A stretch of DNA of 64,000 bases from CBDAPX01 sp965198725 (GTDB lineage Bacteria; Pseudomonadota; Alphaproteobacteria; Rhodobacterales; Rhodobacteraceae): positions 248,001-312,000 of the forward strand of contig CBDAPX010000002.1 in NCBI GenBank assembly GCA_965198725.1, written 5' to 3'. Shown one piece after another: positions 1 to 9,945 of this stretch. The notes beneath the pieces are model-generated. The model was not told the origin of the DNA. It did not search any database and was given only the letters and a program-made list of their open reading frames with translations. How positions within the stretch are numbered: position 1 is the first letter of the stretch; each line of letters begins with the position of its first letter. A program made the translations under genes and the position numbers.

Positions 1-2
1 TG

Positions 3-2243
3 CGCCACACAGTGGCTCAGGCGAACGCGACACTGGATGCGGATGGCAAGTTCATCAACGAGATGGTCAACACCCGTCAGGCAGGGGATTATACCCTTGC
101 CGCTGTGGACAATGTGGACCTGATCGACGTGTCGCCAAAACAGTTGGTTTCGGTTGCGGCCTCGCTGATCCCGTTCCTTGAAAACGATGACGCCAACCGG
201 GCCTTGATGGGTTCGAACATGCAACGTCAGGCGGTTCCGCTTCTGCGGGCCGAGGCGCCGCTGGTCGGTACCGGGATCGAGGAAAAGGTTGCCATCGACT
301 CTGGTGCGGCGATCCAGGCGAAACGCGCTGGTATCATTGACCAAGTGGATGCCCAGCGGATCGTGATCCGGGCGACCGAAGATCTGGAACTGGGCGATGC
401 GGGCGTTGACATCTATCGCATGCGCAAATTCCAGCGCTCGAACCAGAACACCTGTATCAACCAGCGTCCGCTGGTGAAGGTGGGCGATCTGGTCGGCAAA
501 GGAGAGGTCATCGCAGACGGTCCGTCGACCGATCTGGGGGAACTGGCGCTCGGCAAGAACGTCGTCGTCGCCTTCATGCCCTGGAACGGCTACAACTATG
601 AGGACTCGATCCTGATCTCCGAGCGGATTGCCCGTGACGACGTCTTTACCTCGATCCATATCGAGGAATTCGAGGTTGCCGCCCGCGATACCAAGCTGGG
701 GCCGGAAGAGATCACCCGTGACATTCCGAATGTCGGTGAAGAAGCGCTGCGCAACCTCGACGAGGCGGGCATCGTTTACATCGGCGCGGATGTGGAGCCG
801 GGCGATATTCTGGTCGGTAAGATCACACCAAAAGGCGAAAGCCCGATGACGCCGGAAGAAAAGCTTTTGCGCGCCATCTTTGGTGAGAAAGCATCGGACG
901 TTCGCGACACCTCGCTGCGCGTGAAACCGGGCGATTTCGGCACGGTTGTCGAAGTGCGCGTGTTCAACCGCAACGGCGTCGACAAGGACGAACGTGCGCT
1001 GCAGATCGAGCGGGAAGAGGTTGAGCGTCTGGCCCGGGACCGGGACGACGAGCTCGCGATCCTCGACCGCAACATCTATGCGCGTCTCAAGGGTCTGATC
1101 CTCGGTAAAACCATTGCCAAGGGTCCGAAGGGTATCAAGTCTGGTTCGGAAATCACCGAAGAGCTGTTGAGCACCATGTCCCGCGGTCAGTGGTGGCAGC
1201 TCGCGCTGACCGAAGAGGCCGATGCGCAGATCGTCGAAGCCCTGAACGAGCAATACGAAGCACAAAAACGTACTTTGGATGCCCGTTTCGAAGACAAGGT
1301 CGAAAAAGTCCGTCGTGGCGACGACCTGCCCCCGGGTGTGATGAAAATGGTCAAGGTTTTCGTCGCGGTGAAGCGTAAGCTTCAGCCGGGCGATAAGATG
1401 GCCGGTCGTCACGGGAACAAAGGGGTGATTTCGCGCGTTGTTCCGATGGAGGACATGCCGTTCCTGCAAGATGGCACACCGGTGGACTTCTGTCTGAACC
1501 CGCTGGGCGTTCCATCGCGGATGAACGTTGGTCAGATCCTTGAAACCCATATGGGTTGGGCCGCGCGCGGTCTTGGGATCCAGGTCGACGACGCCGTTCA
1601 GGAATATCGCCGTTCTGGCGACCTGACGCCGGTGCGTGAGGCGATGCGTCTGGCCTATGGCGACGATGTCTATGAAGAAGGCATCGGCGGCATGGATGAA
1701 GGCCAACTGCTCGAAGCGGCGGGCAACGTGACCCGCGGTGTTCCGATCGCAACCCCGGTCTTTGACGGCGCCAAGGAAGGCGACGTGAACGATGCGCTGA
1801 TCCGTGCCGGGTTCTCTGAATCCGGTCAGTCGATCCTCTATGATGGTCGCACGGGTGAGCAATTCTCGCGTCCGGTGACCGTCGGCATCAAGTACCTGCT
1901 GAAACTGCACCACCTCGTGGATGACAAGATCCACGCGCGTTCCACTGGTCCGTACTCGCTCGTCACACAGCAGCCGCTGGGTGGTAAGGCGCAGTTCGGT
2001 GGTCAGCGGTTCGGTGAAATGGAGGTCTGGGCTCTGGAAGCTTATGGCGCTGCATACACCTTGCAGGAAATGCTCACCGTCAAGTCGGACGACGTTGCTG
2101 GTCGGACCAAGGTGTATGAATCGATCGTTAAAGGCGAGGACAATTTTGAGGCCGGCGTGCCAGAGAGCTTTAACGTTCTCGTCAAAGAAGTCCGCGGCCT
2201 CGGCCTCAACGTGGAACTCTTGGATGCGGAAGAGACGGAATAA
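3..2243 (+). CDS. rpoB: DNA-directed RNA polymerase beta subunit, C-terminal half (5' end outside window)
   Basis: This is the beta subunit of RNA polymerase, which forms the catalytic core with RpoC and two alpha subunits. The reading frame is open from the first complete codon at position 3, so the gene starts upstream. About 746 codons are present, roughly the C-terminal half of an alphaproteobacterial RpoB of about 1,380 aa. Family signatures seen are GDKMAGRHGNKGV (about residue 460 of the visible part), PSRMNVGQILETHMGW, and near the end FGEMEVWALEAYGAAYTLQE followed by MLTVKSDDVAGR. The rifampicin region lies upstream, outside the window. rpoC follows after 51 bp on the same strand, the usual rpoBC arrangement. 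Confidence 0.99.
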   Translation, partial: RHTVAQANATLDADGKFINEMVNTRQAGDYTLAAVDNVDLIDVSPKQLVSVAASLIPFLENDDANRALMGSNMQRQAVPLLRAEAPLVGTGIEEKVAIDSGAAIQAKRAGIIDQVDAQRIVIRATEDLELGDAGVDIYRMRKFQRSNQNTCINQRPLVKVGDLVGKGEVIADGPSTDLGELALGKNVVVAFMPWNGYNYEDSILISERIARDDVFTSIHIEEFEVAARDTKLGPEEITRDIPNVGEEALRNLDEAGIVYIGADVEPGDILVGKITPKGESPMTPEEKLLRAIFGEKASDVRDTSLRVKPGDFGTVVEVRVFNRNGVDKDERALQIEREEVERLARDRDDELAILDRNIYARLKGLILGKTIAKGPKGIKSGSEITEELLSTMSRGQWWQLALTEEADAQIVEALNEQYEAQKRTLDARFEDKVEKVRRGDDLPPGVMKMVKVFVAVKRKLQPGDKMAGRHGNKGVISRVVPMEDMPFLQDGTPVDFCLNPLGVPSRMNVGQILETHMGWAARGLGIQVDDAVQEYRRSGDLTPVREAMRLAYGDDVYEEGIGGMDEGQLLEAAGNVTRGVPIATPVFDGAKEGDVNDALIRAGFSESGQSILYDGRTGEQFSRPVTVGIKYLLKLHHLVDDKIHARSTGPYSLVTQQPLGGKAQFGGQRFGEMEVWALEAYGAAYTLQEMLTVKSDDVAGRTKVYESIVKGEDNFEAGVPESFNVLVKEVRGLGLNVELLDAEETE

Positions 2244-2294
2244 CGGCGGCTTCAAACCCGCCGCCCTCTGACGCCCGAATTCAAGGATTTGAAA

Positions 2295-5200
2295 ATGAAC
2301 CAGGAACTGACAAACAACCCGTTTAACCCACTGACCCCGCCAAAGGTCTTTGACGAGATCAAAGTATCGGTGGCTTCGCCAGAGCGGATCCTGTCGTGGT
2401 CTTATGGTGAGATCAAAAAGCCCGAGACCATCAACTATCGGACGTTCAAGCCGGAACGCGATGGTCTGTTCTGTGCGCGTATCTTTGGCCCGATCAAAGA
2501 TTATGAGTGTCTCTGCGGCAAATATAAGCGGATGAAATATCGCGGCGTTGTCTGCGAGAAGTGCGGTGTCGAGGTTACGCTGCAAAAGGTTCGCCGCGAA
2601 CGCATGGGCCATATCGAACTGGCCGCACCCGTTGCGCATATCTGGTTCCTAAAATCGCTGCCGTCCCGGATCGGTCTGATGCTGGACATGACGCTGCGCG
2701 ATCTGGAACGCGTTCTGTATTTCGAAAACTACGTCGTGATCGAACCGGGTCTGACCGATCTGACCTATGGTCAGATGCTGACCGAAGAAGAGTTCATGGA
2801 TGCGCAGGATGCCTATGGCATGGACGCGTTCACGGCCAATATCGGTGCCGAAGCGATCCGCGAAATGCTGGCTCAGATCGATCTGGAAGCCGAGGCAGAA
2901 CAGCTGCGCGCTGATCTGAAAGAGGCGACAGGCGAACTGAAGCCTAAAAAGATCATCAAGCGCCTGAAGGTTGTGGAAAGCTTCCTCGAATCCGGCAACC
3001 GCCCCGAGTGGATGGTTCTGACGGTGATCCCGGTGATCCCGCCAGAACTGCGTCCTCTGGTGCCGCTGGATGGGGGTCGTTTCGCGACATCCGATCTAAA
3101 CGATCTCTACCGTCGTGTGATCAACCGGAACAACCGTCTGAAGCGTCTGATCGAGCTGCGCGCACCTGACATCATCGTCCGCAACGAAAAGCGGATGCTG
3201 CAGGAATCCGTTGACGCGCTGTTCGACAACGGCCGTCGTGGCCGCGTAATCACGGGTGCGAACAAGCGTCCGCTGAAATCGCTGTCCGACATGCTGAAAG
3301 GCAAACAGGGTCGCTTCCGTCAGAACCTTTTGGGGAAACGCGTCGACTTCTCTGGTCGTTCGGTCATCGTGACCGGTCCGGAACTGAAGCTGCACCAATG
3401 TGGTCTGCCCAAGAAGATGGCGCTCGAGCTTTTTAAGCCGTTCATCTACTCGCGGCTTGAGGCCAAAGGCCTGTCTTCAACAGTGAAGCAAGCCAAGAAA
3501 CTGGTGGAAAAAGAGCGCCCAGAGGTTTGGGATATCCTGGATGAGGTGATCCGCGAACACCCGGTCATGCTGAACCGTGCGCCGACGCTGCACCGTTTGG
3601 GCATTCAGGCGTTTGAACCGGTGCTGATCGAAGGCAAAGCCATTCAGCTGCACCCGCTGGTCTGTTCGGCCTTTAACGCTGACTTTGACGGGGACCAAAT
3701 GGCTGTTCACGTCCCACTGAGCCTTGAGGCCCAGTTGGAAGCGCGTGTTCTGATGATGTCGACGAACAACGTTCTGTCGCCCGCCAACGGCGCACCGATC
3801 ATCGTTCCGTCGCAAGACATGATCTTGGGTCTCTACTATGTGACCCTGGAACGTGAAGGCATGAAAGGCGAAGGCAAGATCTTTGGCTCGATGGACGAGG
3901 TGCAGCATGCCCTCGACGCGGGCGAAGTGCATTTGCACGCCAAGATCACCGCACGGATCACGCAGATCGACGAAAACGGTCTGGAAGTTCAGCAACGCTT
4001 TGAAACCACCCCGGGCCGTGTGCGTCTGGGTGCGCTTCTGCCGCTGAACAACAAAGCGCCTTTCGACCTGGTCAACCGCTTGCTGCGCAAGAAAGAAGTG
4101 CAGCAGGTCATCGACACCGTGTATCGCTATTGCGGCCAGAAAGAGAGCGTCATCTTCTGTGACCAGATCATGACTATGGGCTTCAAAGAAGCGTTCCGCG
4201 CCGGTATCTCGTTCGGCAAGGACGACATGGTGATCCCAGGTGACAAGTGGGGCATCGTCGATAAAACCCGCGAGCAGGTGAAAGACTTTGAACAACAGTA
4301 CATGGACGGCCTGATCACTCAGGGCGAAAAGTACAACAAGGTTGTCGATGCCTGGTCCAAATGTAACGACCGCGTCACCGATGCGATGATGAACACCATT
4401 TCGTCGTCCAGCACCGATGACAACGGCGCCGAAGCGGAACCAAACTCGGTCTACATGATGGCGCACTCTGGTGCGCGTGGCTCGGTCACCCAGATGAAAC
4501 AGCTGGGCGGGATGCGCGGCCTGATGGCGAAGCCGAATGGCGACATCATCGAAACGCCGATCATCTCTAACTTTAAAGAAGGTCTGACCGTTCTCGAGTA
4601 CTTCAACTCGACCCACGGTGCTCGGAAGGGTCTGTCGGATACCGCTCTGAAAACAGCGAACTCCGGTTATCTGACCCGTCGTCTGGTGGACGTTGCACAA
4701 GACTGCATCGTGCGCATGAATGACTGTGGCACCGATCGCGCGATCACTGCGGAGGCCGCGGTCAACGATGGTGAGGTTGTCGCATCGCTGGCGGAACGTG
4801 TTCTGGGCCGGGTGGCTGCAGACGATATCCTGCGTCCGGGGACGGACGAGGTGATTGTGGCTGCGGGTCAGCTGATCGATGAACGCATGTCTGATGCGAT
4901 CGATGAGGCCGGTATTCAGTCCGCCCGCATCCGGTCGCCGCTGACCTGTGAGGCCGAAGAAGGCGTTTGTGCCATGTGCTATGGCCGTGACCTGGCGCGC
5001 GGTACGATGGTGAACACCGGCGAAGCCGTCGGTATCATCGCGGCACAGTCCATTGGTGAACCTGGTACACAGCTGACGATGCGGACCTTCCACATCGGTG
5101 GTGTTGCGCAAGGTGGTCAACAGTCCTTCCAGGAAGCTGGTCAGGACGGTACCGTCGAGTTCGACAACCCGAACACGTTGCAAAACGCGGCGGGCGAAAC

Positions 5201-6536
5201 CATGGTCATGGGCCGCAACATGAAGTTGCGGATCATGGACGAACATGGCGAGGAACGCGCCAGCTTCAAGCTGGGCTATGGCTCAAAGCTGTTTGTGGCC
5301 GAGGGCGATAGTATTTCCCGCGGTGATAAGCTGTTCGAATGGGATCCCTACAACTTGCCGATCATCGCCGAGAAGGCCGGTACCGCAAAATACGTGGACC
5401 TGGTCAGCGGCATCGCGGTGCGCGATGAGACCGATGATGCAACAGGCATGACGCAGAAGATCGTGATCGACTGGCGTGCTGCGCCCAAAGGCAACGAGCT
5501 GAAGCCGGAAATCCTGTTGGCGGGTGAAGATGGTGAACCGGTCCGCAATGATGCGGGCAACCCGGTGACCTATCCGATGTCTGTGGACGCGATCCTGTCC
5601 GTCGAAGATGGCCAAGAGGTTCAAGCCGGTGACGTGGTTGCACGTATTCCGCGCGAAGGTGCCAAAACCAAGGACATCACCGGTGGTCTGCCACGTGTGG
5701 CCGAACTGTTCGAAGCGCGTCGTCCGAAAGATCACGCAATCATCGCCGAGGCGGATGGTTACGTGCGCTTTGGCCGCGACTATAAGAACAAGCGTCGCAT
5801 CAGCATCGAACCGGCGGATGAAACGATGGAACCCGTCGAATACATGGTGCCGAAAGGCAAGCACATCCCGGTGCAGGAAGGCGACTTCGTGCAGAAGGGT
5901 GACTATATCATGGACGGTAACCCGGCCCCGCATGACATCCTGTCCATCATGGGTGTCGAAGCGCTGGCGGATTACATGATCGACGAGGTGCAGGACGTCT
6001 ATCGCCTTCAAGGTGTGAAGATCAACGACAAGCACATCGAAGTCATCGTGCGTCAGATGCTGCAAAAGTGGGAGATCATGGACTCGGGCGACACAACGCT
6101 GCTGAAAGGCGAGCATGTGGATAAGCAAGAGTTCGACGCCGCGAACGAAAAAGCGCTGTCCAAAGGCGGGCGTCCGGCCCAAGGCGAGCCGATCCTTCTG
6201 GGGATCACCAAGGCCTCGCTGCAAACCCGGTCGTTCATCTCGGCTGCGTCGTTCCAGGAAACCACCCGCGTTCTGACCGAGGCATCGGTTCAGGGCAAGA
6301 AAGACAAGCTGGTGGGACTGAAAGAGAACGTCATCGTGGGTCGTTTGATCCCGGCCGGGACCGGTGGGGCTACGCAGGCCGTTCGCAAGATCGCCACCGA
6401 CCGCGACAACGTCGTGATCGAGGCGCGCCGCGAAGAGGCCGAAGCCGCAGCCGCGTTGGCCGCACCGATGGCGGATGACATCATCGGTGGCGACGAGTTC
6501 GACAATCTGGTGGAAACGCCGGAAAGCCGCGACTAA
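2295..6536 (+). CDS. rpoC: DNA-directed RNA polymerase beta' subunit
   Basis: The beta' subunit carries the catalytic magnesium site of RNA polymerase. The protein has 1,413 residues, normal for Rhodobacterales. The N-terminal zinc ribbon CLCGKYKRM...CEKCGVEV is present near residues 70-90. The invariant NADFDGDQMAVH, with the three metal-binding aspartates, is near residue 460. The second zinc cluster, SPLTCEAEEGVCAMCYGRD, is near residue 890. I chose ATG 2295 because AAGGA (2283-2287) sits at ribosome-binding distance; a TTG two codons earlier is open but less likely. The gene ends in front of an intrinsic terminator, closing the rpoBC operon. Very long antisense frames across this gene are codon-usage shadows. 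Confidence 0.99.
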   Translation: MNQELTNNPFNPLTPPKVFDEIKVSVASPERILSWSYGEIKKPETINYRTFKPERDGLFCARIFGPIKDYECLCGKYKRMKYRGVVCEKCGVEVTLQKVRRERMGHIELAAPVAHIWFLKSLPSRIGLMLDMTLRDLERVLYFENYVVIEPGLTDLTYGQMLTEEEFMDAQDAYGMDAFTANIGAEAIREMLAQIDLEAEAEQLRADLKEATGELKPKKIIKRLKVVESFLESGNRPEWMVLTVIPVIPPELRPLVPLDGGRFATSDLNDLYRRVINRNNRLKRLIELRAPDIIVRNEKRMLQESVDALFDNGRRGRVITGANKRPLKSLSDMLKGKQGRFRQNLLGKRVDFSGRSVIVTGPELKLHQCGLPKKMALELFKPFIYSRLEAKGLSSTVKQAKKLVEKERPEVWDILDEVIREHPVMLNRAPTLHRLGIQAFEPVLIEGKAIQLHPLVCSAFNADFDGDQMAVHVPLSLEAQLEARVLMMSTNNVLSPANGAPIIVPSQDMILGLYYVTLEREGMKGEGKIFGSMDEVQHALDAGEVHLHAKITARITQIDENGLEVQQRFETTPGRVRLGALLPLNNKAPFDLVNRLLRKKEVQQVIDTVYRYCGQKESVIFCDQIMTMGFKEAFRAGISFGKDDMVIPGDKWGIVDKTREQVKDFEQQYMDGLITQGEKYNKVVDAWSKCNDRVTDAMMNTISSSSTDDNGAEAEPNSVYMMAHSGARGSVTQMKQLGGMRGLMAKPNGDIIETPIISNFKEGLTVLEYFNSTHGARKGLSDTALKTANSGYLTRRLVDVAQDCIVRMNDCGTDRAITAEAAVNDGEVVASLAERVLGRVAADDILRPGTDEVIVAAGQLIDERMSDAIDEAGIQSARIRSPLTCEAEEGVCAMCYGRDLARGTMVNTGEAVGIIAAQSIGEPGTQLTMRTFHIGGVAQGGQQSFQEAGQDGTVEFDNPNTLQNAAGETMVMGRNMKLRIMDEHGEERASFKLGYGSKLFVAEGDSISRGDKLFEWDPYNLPIIAEKAGTAKYVDLVSGIAVRDETDDATGMTQKIVIDWRAAPKGNELKPEILLAGEDGEPVRNDAGNPVTYPMSVDAILSVEDGQEVQAGDVVARIPREGAKTKDITGGLPRVAELFEARRPKDHAIIAEADGYVRFGRDYKNKRRISIEPADETMEPVEYMVPKGKHIPVQEGDFVQKGDYIMDGNPAPHDILSIMGVEALADYMIDEVQDVYRLQGVKINDKHIEVIVRQMLQKWEIMDSGDTTLLKGEHVDKQEFDAANEKALSKGGRPAQGEPILLGITKASLQTRSFISAASFQETTRVLTEASVQGKKDKLVGLKENVIVGRLIPAGTGGATQAVRKIATDRDNVVIEARREEAEAAAALAAPMADDIIGGDEFDNLVETPESRD

Positions 6537-6555
6537 GCCAATACGCATGAAAATG

Positions 6556-6593
6556 AAAAAAGCCCCCGCACCGTTTGGTGCGGGGGCTTTTTT
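6556..6593 (+). terminator. Rho-independent terminator after rpoC
   Basis: A perfect GC-rich stem, AGCCCCCGCACC / GGTGCGGGGGCT with a GTTT loop, begins 20 bases after the rpoC stop. It is flanked by an A-run on the left and followed by a T-run. The flanking A and T runs make it usable in both orientations. Confidence 0.95.
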
Positions 6594-6674
6594 GTTTCGG
6601 CGGGATTCTGCGACGACGTCTTTCAAAACTGCATCATACAGTGTTTGTTAACCGGCAAAGACGAAGGACCGTTT

Positions 6675-7484
6675 ATGACTTACATCGCCAAAACCATCGG
6701 ACTGCTCCGGTTCTCGGTCCTGACACCCACATATTATTCGGAACGCTTTGACACGCTGGACGAAACCGCCGCACATCTGTTTTCGGCAGAGCGTATGGCG
6801 TTGCGGTTTCGACTTTTTGAAACACTTTGTCTGCCCTCCCTTGTTGAGCAGACCGATCCCGATTTTGAATGCGTTGTGTTGACGGCAGAGCGTATGCCAG
6901 ACGAATACAAGGATCGTTTGCGCGCGTTGCTGGATCCGATCCCGCATATCCATTTGCGCGCCGTCGGCACGGACAATCATTACCAACTTCTTAAAGGCGG
7001 GTACGACTCCATCAACACCGGCGATGCGACCCATCGTATTCTGTTCCGTCTTGATGACGACGATTGCGTTGATCTGAACTTTATCGCCCGGACAAAACGC
7101 ATGGCGGCCGGTGCGGTAGGGGCGCAGCCCGAAAACGCGCCCATCGCAATCGCTCACAACCGTGGGTTCTATGTGCGGGTGACAGGCGGGGGAAATAACG
7201 AGGTTTTCGACGCCTGCGAACGCGCGCCCCTGTCGACAGGCACATCCGTTGTGGCACCGGTTGGGTTCCCCAAAAACCCGTACCGGTACGTGCATCGAGC
7301 ATTGCCCCAGCATTTCACGACGTTCAGTGACCTTTCGGTTCCCGCGTTTATCCGTACAATTCACAACGACAACAAATCCAACCCCACGCAGATTGGGATC
7401 ACGCATAAATTGAAACCTGGCCGTATAGAGCGTCTGGTGAATGAAAACTTCCCCGTAGCGCTCGACGTCTTAAAGGCGCTTTGA
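6675..7484 (+). CDS. Putative rhamnosyltransferase-like glycosyltransferase (PF11316-type)
   Basis: This 269-aa protein of GT-A type probably transfers a sugar to a cell-surface glycan. A DDDD run in LFRLDDDDCVDLNFI (about residue 130) fits the metal/nucleotide-sugar-binding acidic motif of the fold. The N-terminal pattern of a strand, then 'RF..FE...LPSL..Q.DPDF', matches the family called putative rhamnosyl transferase. ATG 6675 is preceded by GAAGGA (6663-6668). The stop overlaps a possible upstream TTG start of the EamA transporter gene, so the two are probably co-transcribed. A diverged paralogue lies on the opposite strand at 8380-9189. The acceptor and sugar cannot be told from sequence. 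Confidence 0.75.
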   Translation: MTYIAKTIGLLRFSVLTPTYYSERFDTLDETAAHLFSAERMALRFRLFETLCLPSLVEQTDPDFECVVLTAERMPDEYKDRLRALLDPIPHIHLRAVGTDNHYQLLKGGYDSINTGDATHRILFRLDDDDCVDLNFIARTKRMAAGAVGAQPENAPIAIAHNRGFYVRVTGGGNNEVFDACERAPLSTGTSVVAPVGFPKNPYRYVHRALPQHFTTFSDLSVPAFIRTIHNDNKSNPTQIGITHKLKPGRIERLVNENFPVALDVLKAL

Positions 7485-7486
7485 TC

Positions 7487-8350
7487 ATGTCGCCCAATCG
7501 CAAAGGAGCCCTGCTGATGATGTGCAGCATGGCCGCGTTCACGTTCAACGATACTTGTATCAAGGCCATCTCGGGCGAAGTGCCCCTGTTCCAACTGTTG
7601 GCCATCCGCGGTGTCCTGACGTCCAGCCTGTTGTTTGCGATGGCTTATTTCTGGGGCGCTTTGGACTTTCGCATGACCCGGCGCGATGCTGTTTTTCTGT
7701 CGTTGCGCAGTCTGAGCGAGATCGGCGCGGCCTATTTTATCGTCTCGGCCCTATGGGTCATGCCGCTTGCGAACATCACCGCGATTTTGCAGGTCTTGCC
7801 CCTGACTGTAACTTTAGGCGCGGCATTGTTTTTCCGCGAAACCGTGGGCTGGCGCCGGATGGCGGCCATTCTGGTCGGTTTCTGCGGGATGTTGATGATT
7901 GTCCGGCCCGGTCCGGACGGGTTCGACGCCTTTGCACTTTATGGCTTAATGGCGGTCATCTGTGTCACGATGCGAGACTTGACGACGCGCTGCATTTCTT
8001 CGGCGGTCCCATCATTGACCGTGACATTCACGGTCTCGCTGGCTGTGTTGGTGTTTTTCGGCTTCGCCTCGATGGGGGAGGATTGGGTGCCGGTCCCAAC
8101 GGATATGTGGCTTTTGATCATCGGATCAGCCTTGTTCATCATGGGCGGGTATTTGTTCAGTGTCATGGTGATGCGTGTTGGCGAGATTTCATTCGCGGCA
8201 CCGTTCCGGTACACCGGCTTGCTCTGGGCTTTGCTGATGGGGTGGCTGTTTTTTGACGAATGGCCTGACACGCTGACGCTGATCGGCGGGATCATTGTCG
8301 TTGGATCGGGGATTTTCACGTTGTTGCGAGGCGGAGCCAAAGCCAGCTAG
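7487..8350 (+). CDS. EamA/DMT-family transporter
   Basis: This inner-membrane protein of about 287 aa has around ten hydrophobic segments arranged as two EamA halves, typical of drug/metabolite (DMT) exporters. The first helix contains SMAAFTFNDTCIKAI and the second half ends with TLTLIGGIIVVGSGIF. Substrates in this family range from amino acids to nucleosides and cannot be predicted here. Two starts are possible: ATG 7487, which retains the conserved-looking RKGALLMM N-terminus, or ATG 7517, which has an excellent AAAGGAG ribosome-binding site at 7502-7508. The gene sits between two related glycosyltransferase genes, so a role in exporting a glycan precursor is conceivable but unproven. Confidence 0.85.
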   Translation: MSPNRKGALLMMCSMAAFTFNDTCIKAISGEVPLFQLLAIRGVLTSSLLFAMAYFWGALDFRMTRRDAVFLSLRSLSEIGAAYFIVSALWVMPLANITAILQVLPLTVTLGAALFFRETVGWRRMAAILVGFCGMLMIVRPGPDGFDAFALYGLMAVICVTMRDLTTRCISSAVPSLTVTFTVSLAVLVFFGFASMGEDWVPVPTDMWLLIIGSALFIMGGYLFSVMVMRVGEISFAAPFRYTGLLWALLMGWLFFDEWPDTLTLIGGIIVVGSGIFTLLRGGAKAS

Positions 8351-8379
8351 ACGTGGTGGCCAAGAATACCATCCGCAGC

Positions 8380-9189
8380 TTAGGTGCCCTGATAAATCTC
8401 GCGCACGCGGTTGGCGTCGATGTTGTACCGGTTCCGAAAATGCGCCTCACCTTCCGCATCCAGCAGCGTCAGCTTTACGGGTTTCACCCCTGATTTCTGG
8501 CGCGAGTCGTTAAAGTCATTGTGTCCCCGCACCAACATGTCCTCACCCGAAAACGTGACGGTCGGCATTTTCTGCCCCACCTTGGCATGGGCAAAGTTCA
8601 TGATTGTCAGATTGACGTTTGGCTTGATGACAAGCGCCAAGGCGGCGGTTGTATAGGGCGCATTGGTCGGCGTTGCGGCGATCCCGTCGGGGCCCGGACG
8701 CGCGATGAAGCCTTGGTTAAAGTCGATCGCGAAATGCCGGTATTGCCGCGACAGTTTGCGAACATCCTGCGCGGCCGCCCGCAGCTTTGCGACATAGTCC
8801 ACCGCAACCGCATCATCGTCGTCCATGCGAAATTGCAAACAGGGCTCTTGATCGAAATGACGGACCGAGTTGATTGCGTATTGCATCATCTGACGGTGTT
8901 GTTCCGGCGGATGCGCCTGAATAACCGCTTGTGGCATGTCCGCCACCAGCGCTTCCAGCCGTCGGCGATATGCGTTGGGCAGGCTTTCACCGATCACGAT
9001 CAGAAAGGTGAAATCGGGATCTGTCTGGGCTTTCAGGGCCGGAAGGGTAAATGCCTCGAACGTACGAAACCGTTCTTCCAGACGCTTTGGATCGTATAGG
9101 TATGCGATCCGCTCTTCCAAGCTGGAATGCTCTACTTGGAACCCGCCAAGCGCGGGGTAGGAAAACCGGCACAGACCAATCACTTGCAT
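8380..9189 (-). CDS. Putative rhamnosyltransferase-like glycosyltransferase, paralogue of 6675-7484
   Basis: This 269-aa glycosyltransferase has the same length and motif order as the gene at 6675-7484. It shows FSYPALGGFQ at the N-terminus, then LEERFRTFEAFTLPALKAQ, then the acidic QFRMDDDDAVAVDYV motif near residue 135. It is convergent with the transporter gene, with a 29-bp gap. The pair plus transporter look like a small surface-glycan cassette. The 371 bp upstream, before rpsL, contain no other gene. Confidence 0.75.
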   Translation of the reverse strand: MQVIGLCRFSYPALGGFQVEHSSLEERIAYLYDPKRLEERFRTFEAFTLPALKAQTDPDFTFLIVIGESLPNAYRRRLEALVADMPQAVIQAHPPEQHRQMMQYAINSVRHFDQEPCLQFRMDDDDAVAVDYVAKLRAAAQDVRKLSRQYRHFAIDFNQGFIARPGPDGIAATPTNAPYTTAALALVIKPNVNLTIMNFAHAKVGQKMPTVTFSGEDMLVRGHNDFNDSRQKSGVKPVKLTLLDAEGEAHFRNRYNIDANRVREIYQGT

Positions 9190-9307
9190 GTCGCCTTTAT
9201 GACCCTGCGTCCGGGCGCGGGCAAGTCTGAGTCTGGCGTTGAAAATATGGGGCGGGCCGCTTATGAGCGGTGCATCACCGATATGCGCGTCGTGGATGGG
9301 CTGGCTG

Positions 9308-9336
9308 TTGACACGGTCTCCGACTCCCCCTATACG
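9308..9336 (+). promoter_or_regulatory. Predicted sigma-70 promoter of the str operon
   Basis: TTGACA (9308-9313), an exact -35 consensus, is separated by 17 bases from TATACG (9331-9336). Transcription would start near 9343, giving a leader of about 220 nt before rpsL. The rest of the 9190-9561 gap shows no coding pattern on either strand. Confidence 0.65.
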
Positions 9337-9561
9337 CCCGCTATCTCGGCACCGGGGTTCATCCGACAGCCGATTTCAGTACTGAAGTGGTCACGATCCG
9401 GTCCTGATGGGCCCGATCCTCTGGAAACCCACCGCGTCGATCCTGGAAATTGGGATCGAAGGCGGTTTTTGCGTTTTGCAGACGTGTGAGGCGCGCATCT
9501 TTTAAACGCACGCAACCGCGTGCCTGACACATGTGTTGCGAGAACGGGGAAAGAAACCGGA

Positions 9562-9933
9562 ATGCCAACGATCCAACAGCTGATCCGCAAGCCGCGGCAG
9601 CCCAAAGTAAAACGCTCTAAGTCCATGCACCTGCAGGAATGCCCGCAAAAGCGCGGCGTCTGCACACGTGTTTACACAACCACGCCGAAGAAACCGAACT
9701 CGGCCATGCGTAAGGTTGCCAAGGTGCGCCTGACCAACGGCTTTGAGGTCATTTCTTATATCCCGGGTGAAAGCCACAACCTGCAGGAACACTCTGTTGT
9801 TCTGATCCGTGGCGGCCGGGTGAAAGACCTTCCGGGTGTCCGTTACCACATCCTGCGCGGTGTTCTGGATACCCAAGGCGTTAAAGACCGTAAGCAACGT
9901 CGTTCGAAATACGGCGCCAAGCGTCCGAAATAA
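9562..9933 (+). CDS. rpsL: 30S ribosomal protein S12
   Basis: S12 lines the decoding centre of the 30S subunit. The protein has 123 aa, the usual length. ATG 9562 gives the expected N-terminus MPTIQQLIRKPR. The segment TTTPKKPNSAMRKV carries Lys at positions 43 and 44, and GGRVKDLPGVRYH carries the second loop lysine, so the classical streptomycin-resistance positions are wild type. It is the first gene of rpsL-rpsG-fusA-tuf, 12 bp upstream of rpsG. Confidence 0.99.
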   Translation: MPTIQQLIRKPRQPKVKRSKSMHLQECPQKRGVCTRVYTTTPKKPNSAMRKVAKVRLTNGFEVISYIPGESHNLQEHSVVLIRGGRVKDLPGVRYHILRGVLDTQGVKDRKQRRSKYGAKRPK

Positions 9934-9945
9934 GGAGAGCAGCAG

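Noticed and set aside
3477..6626. Two long antisense frames across rpoC (589 and 447 codons)
   Set aside because: Same codon-bias artefact; rpoC on the plus strand has every family motif.
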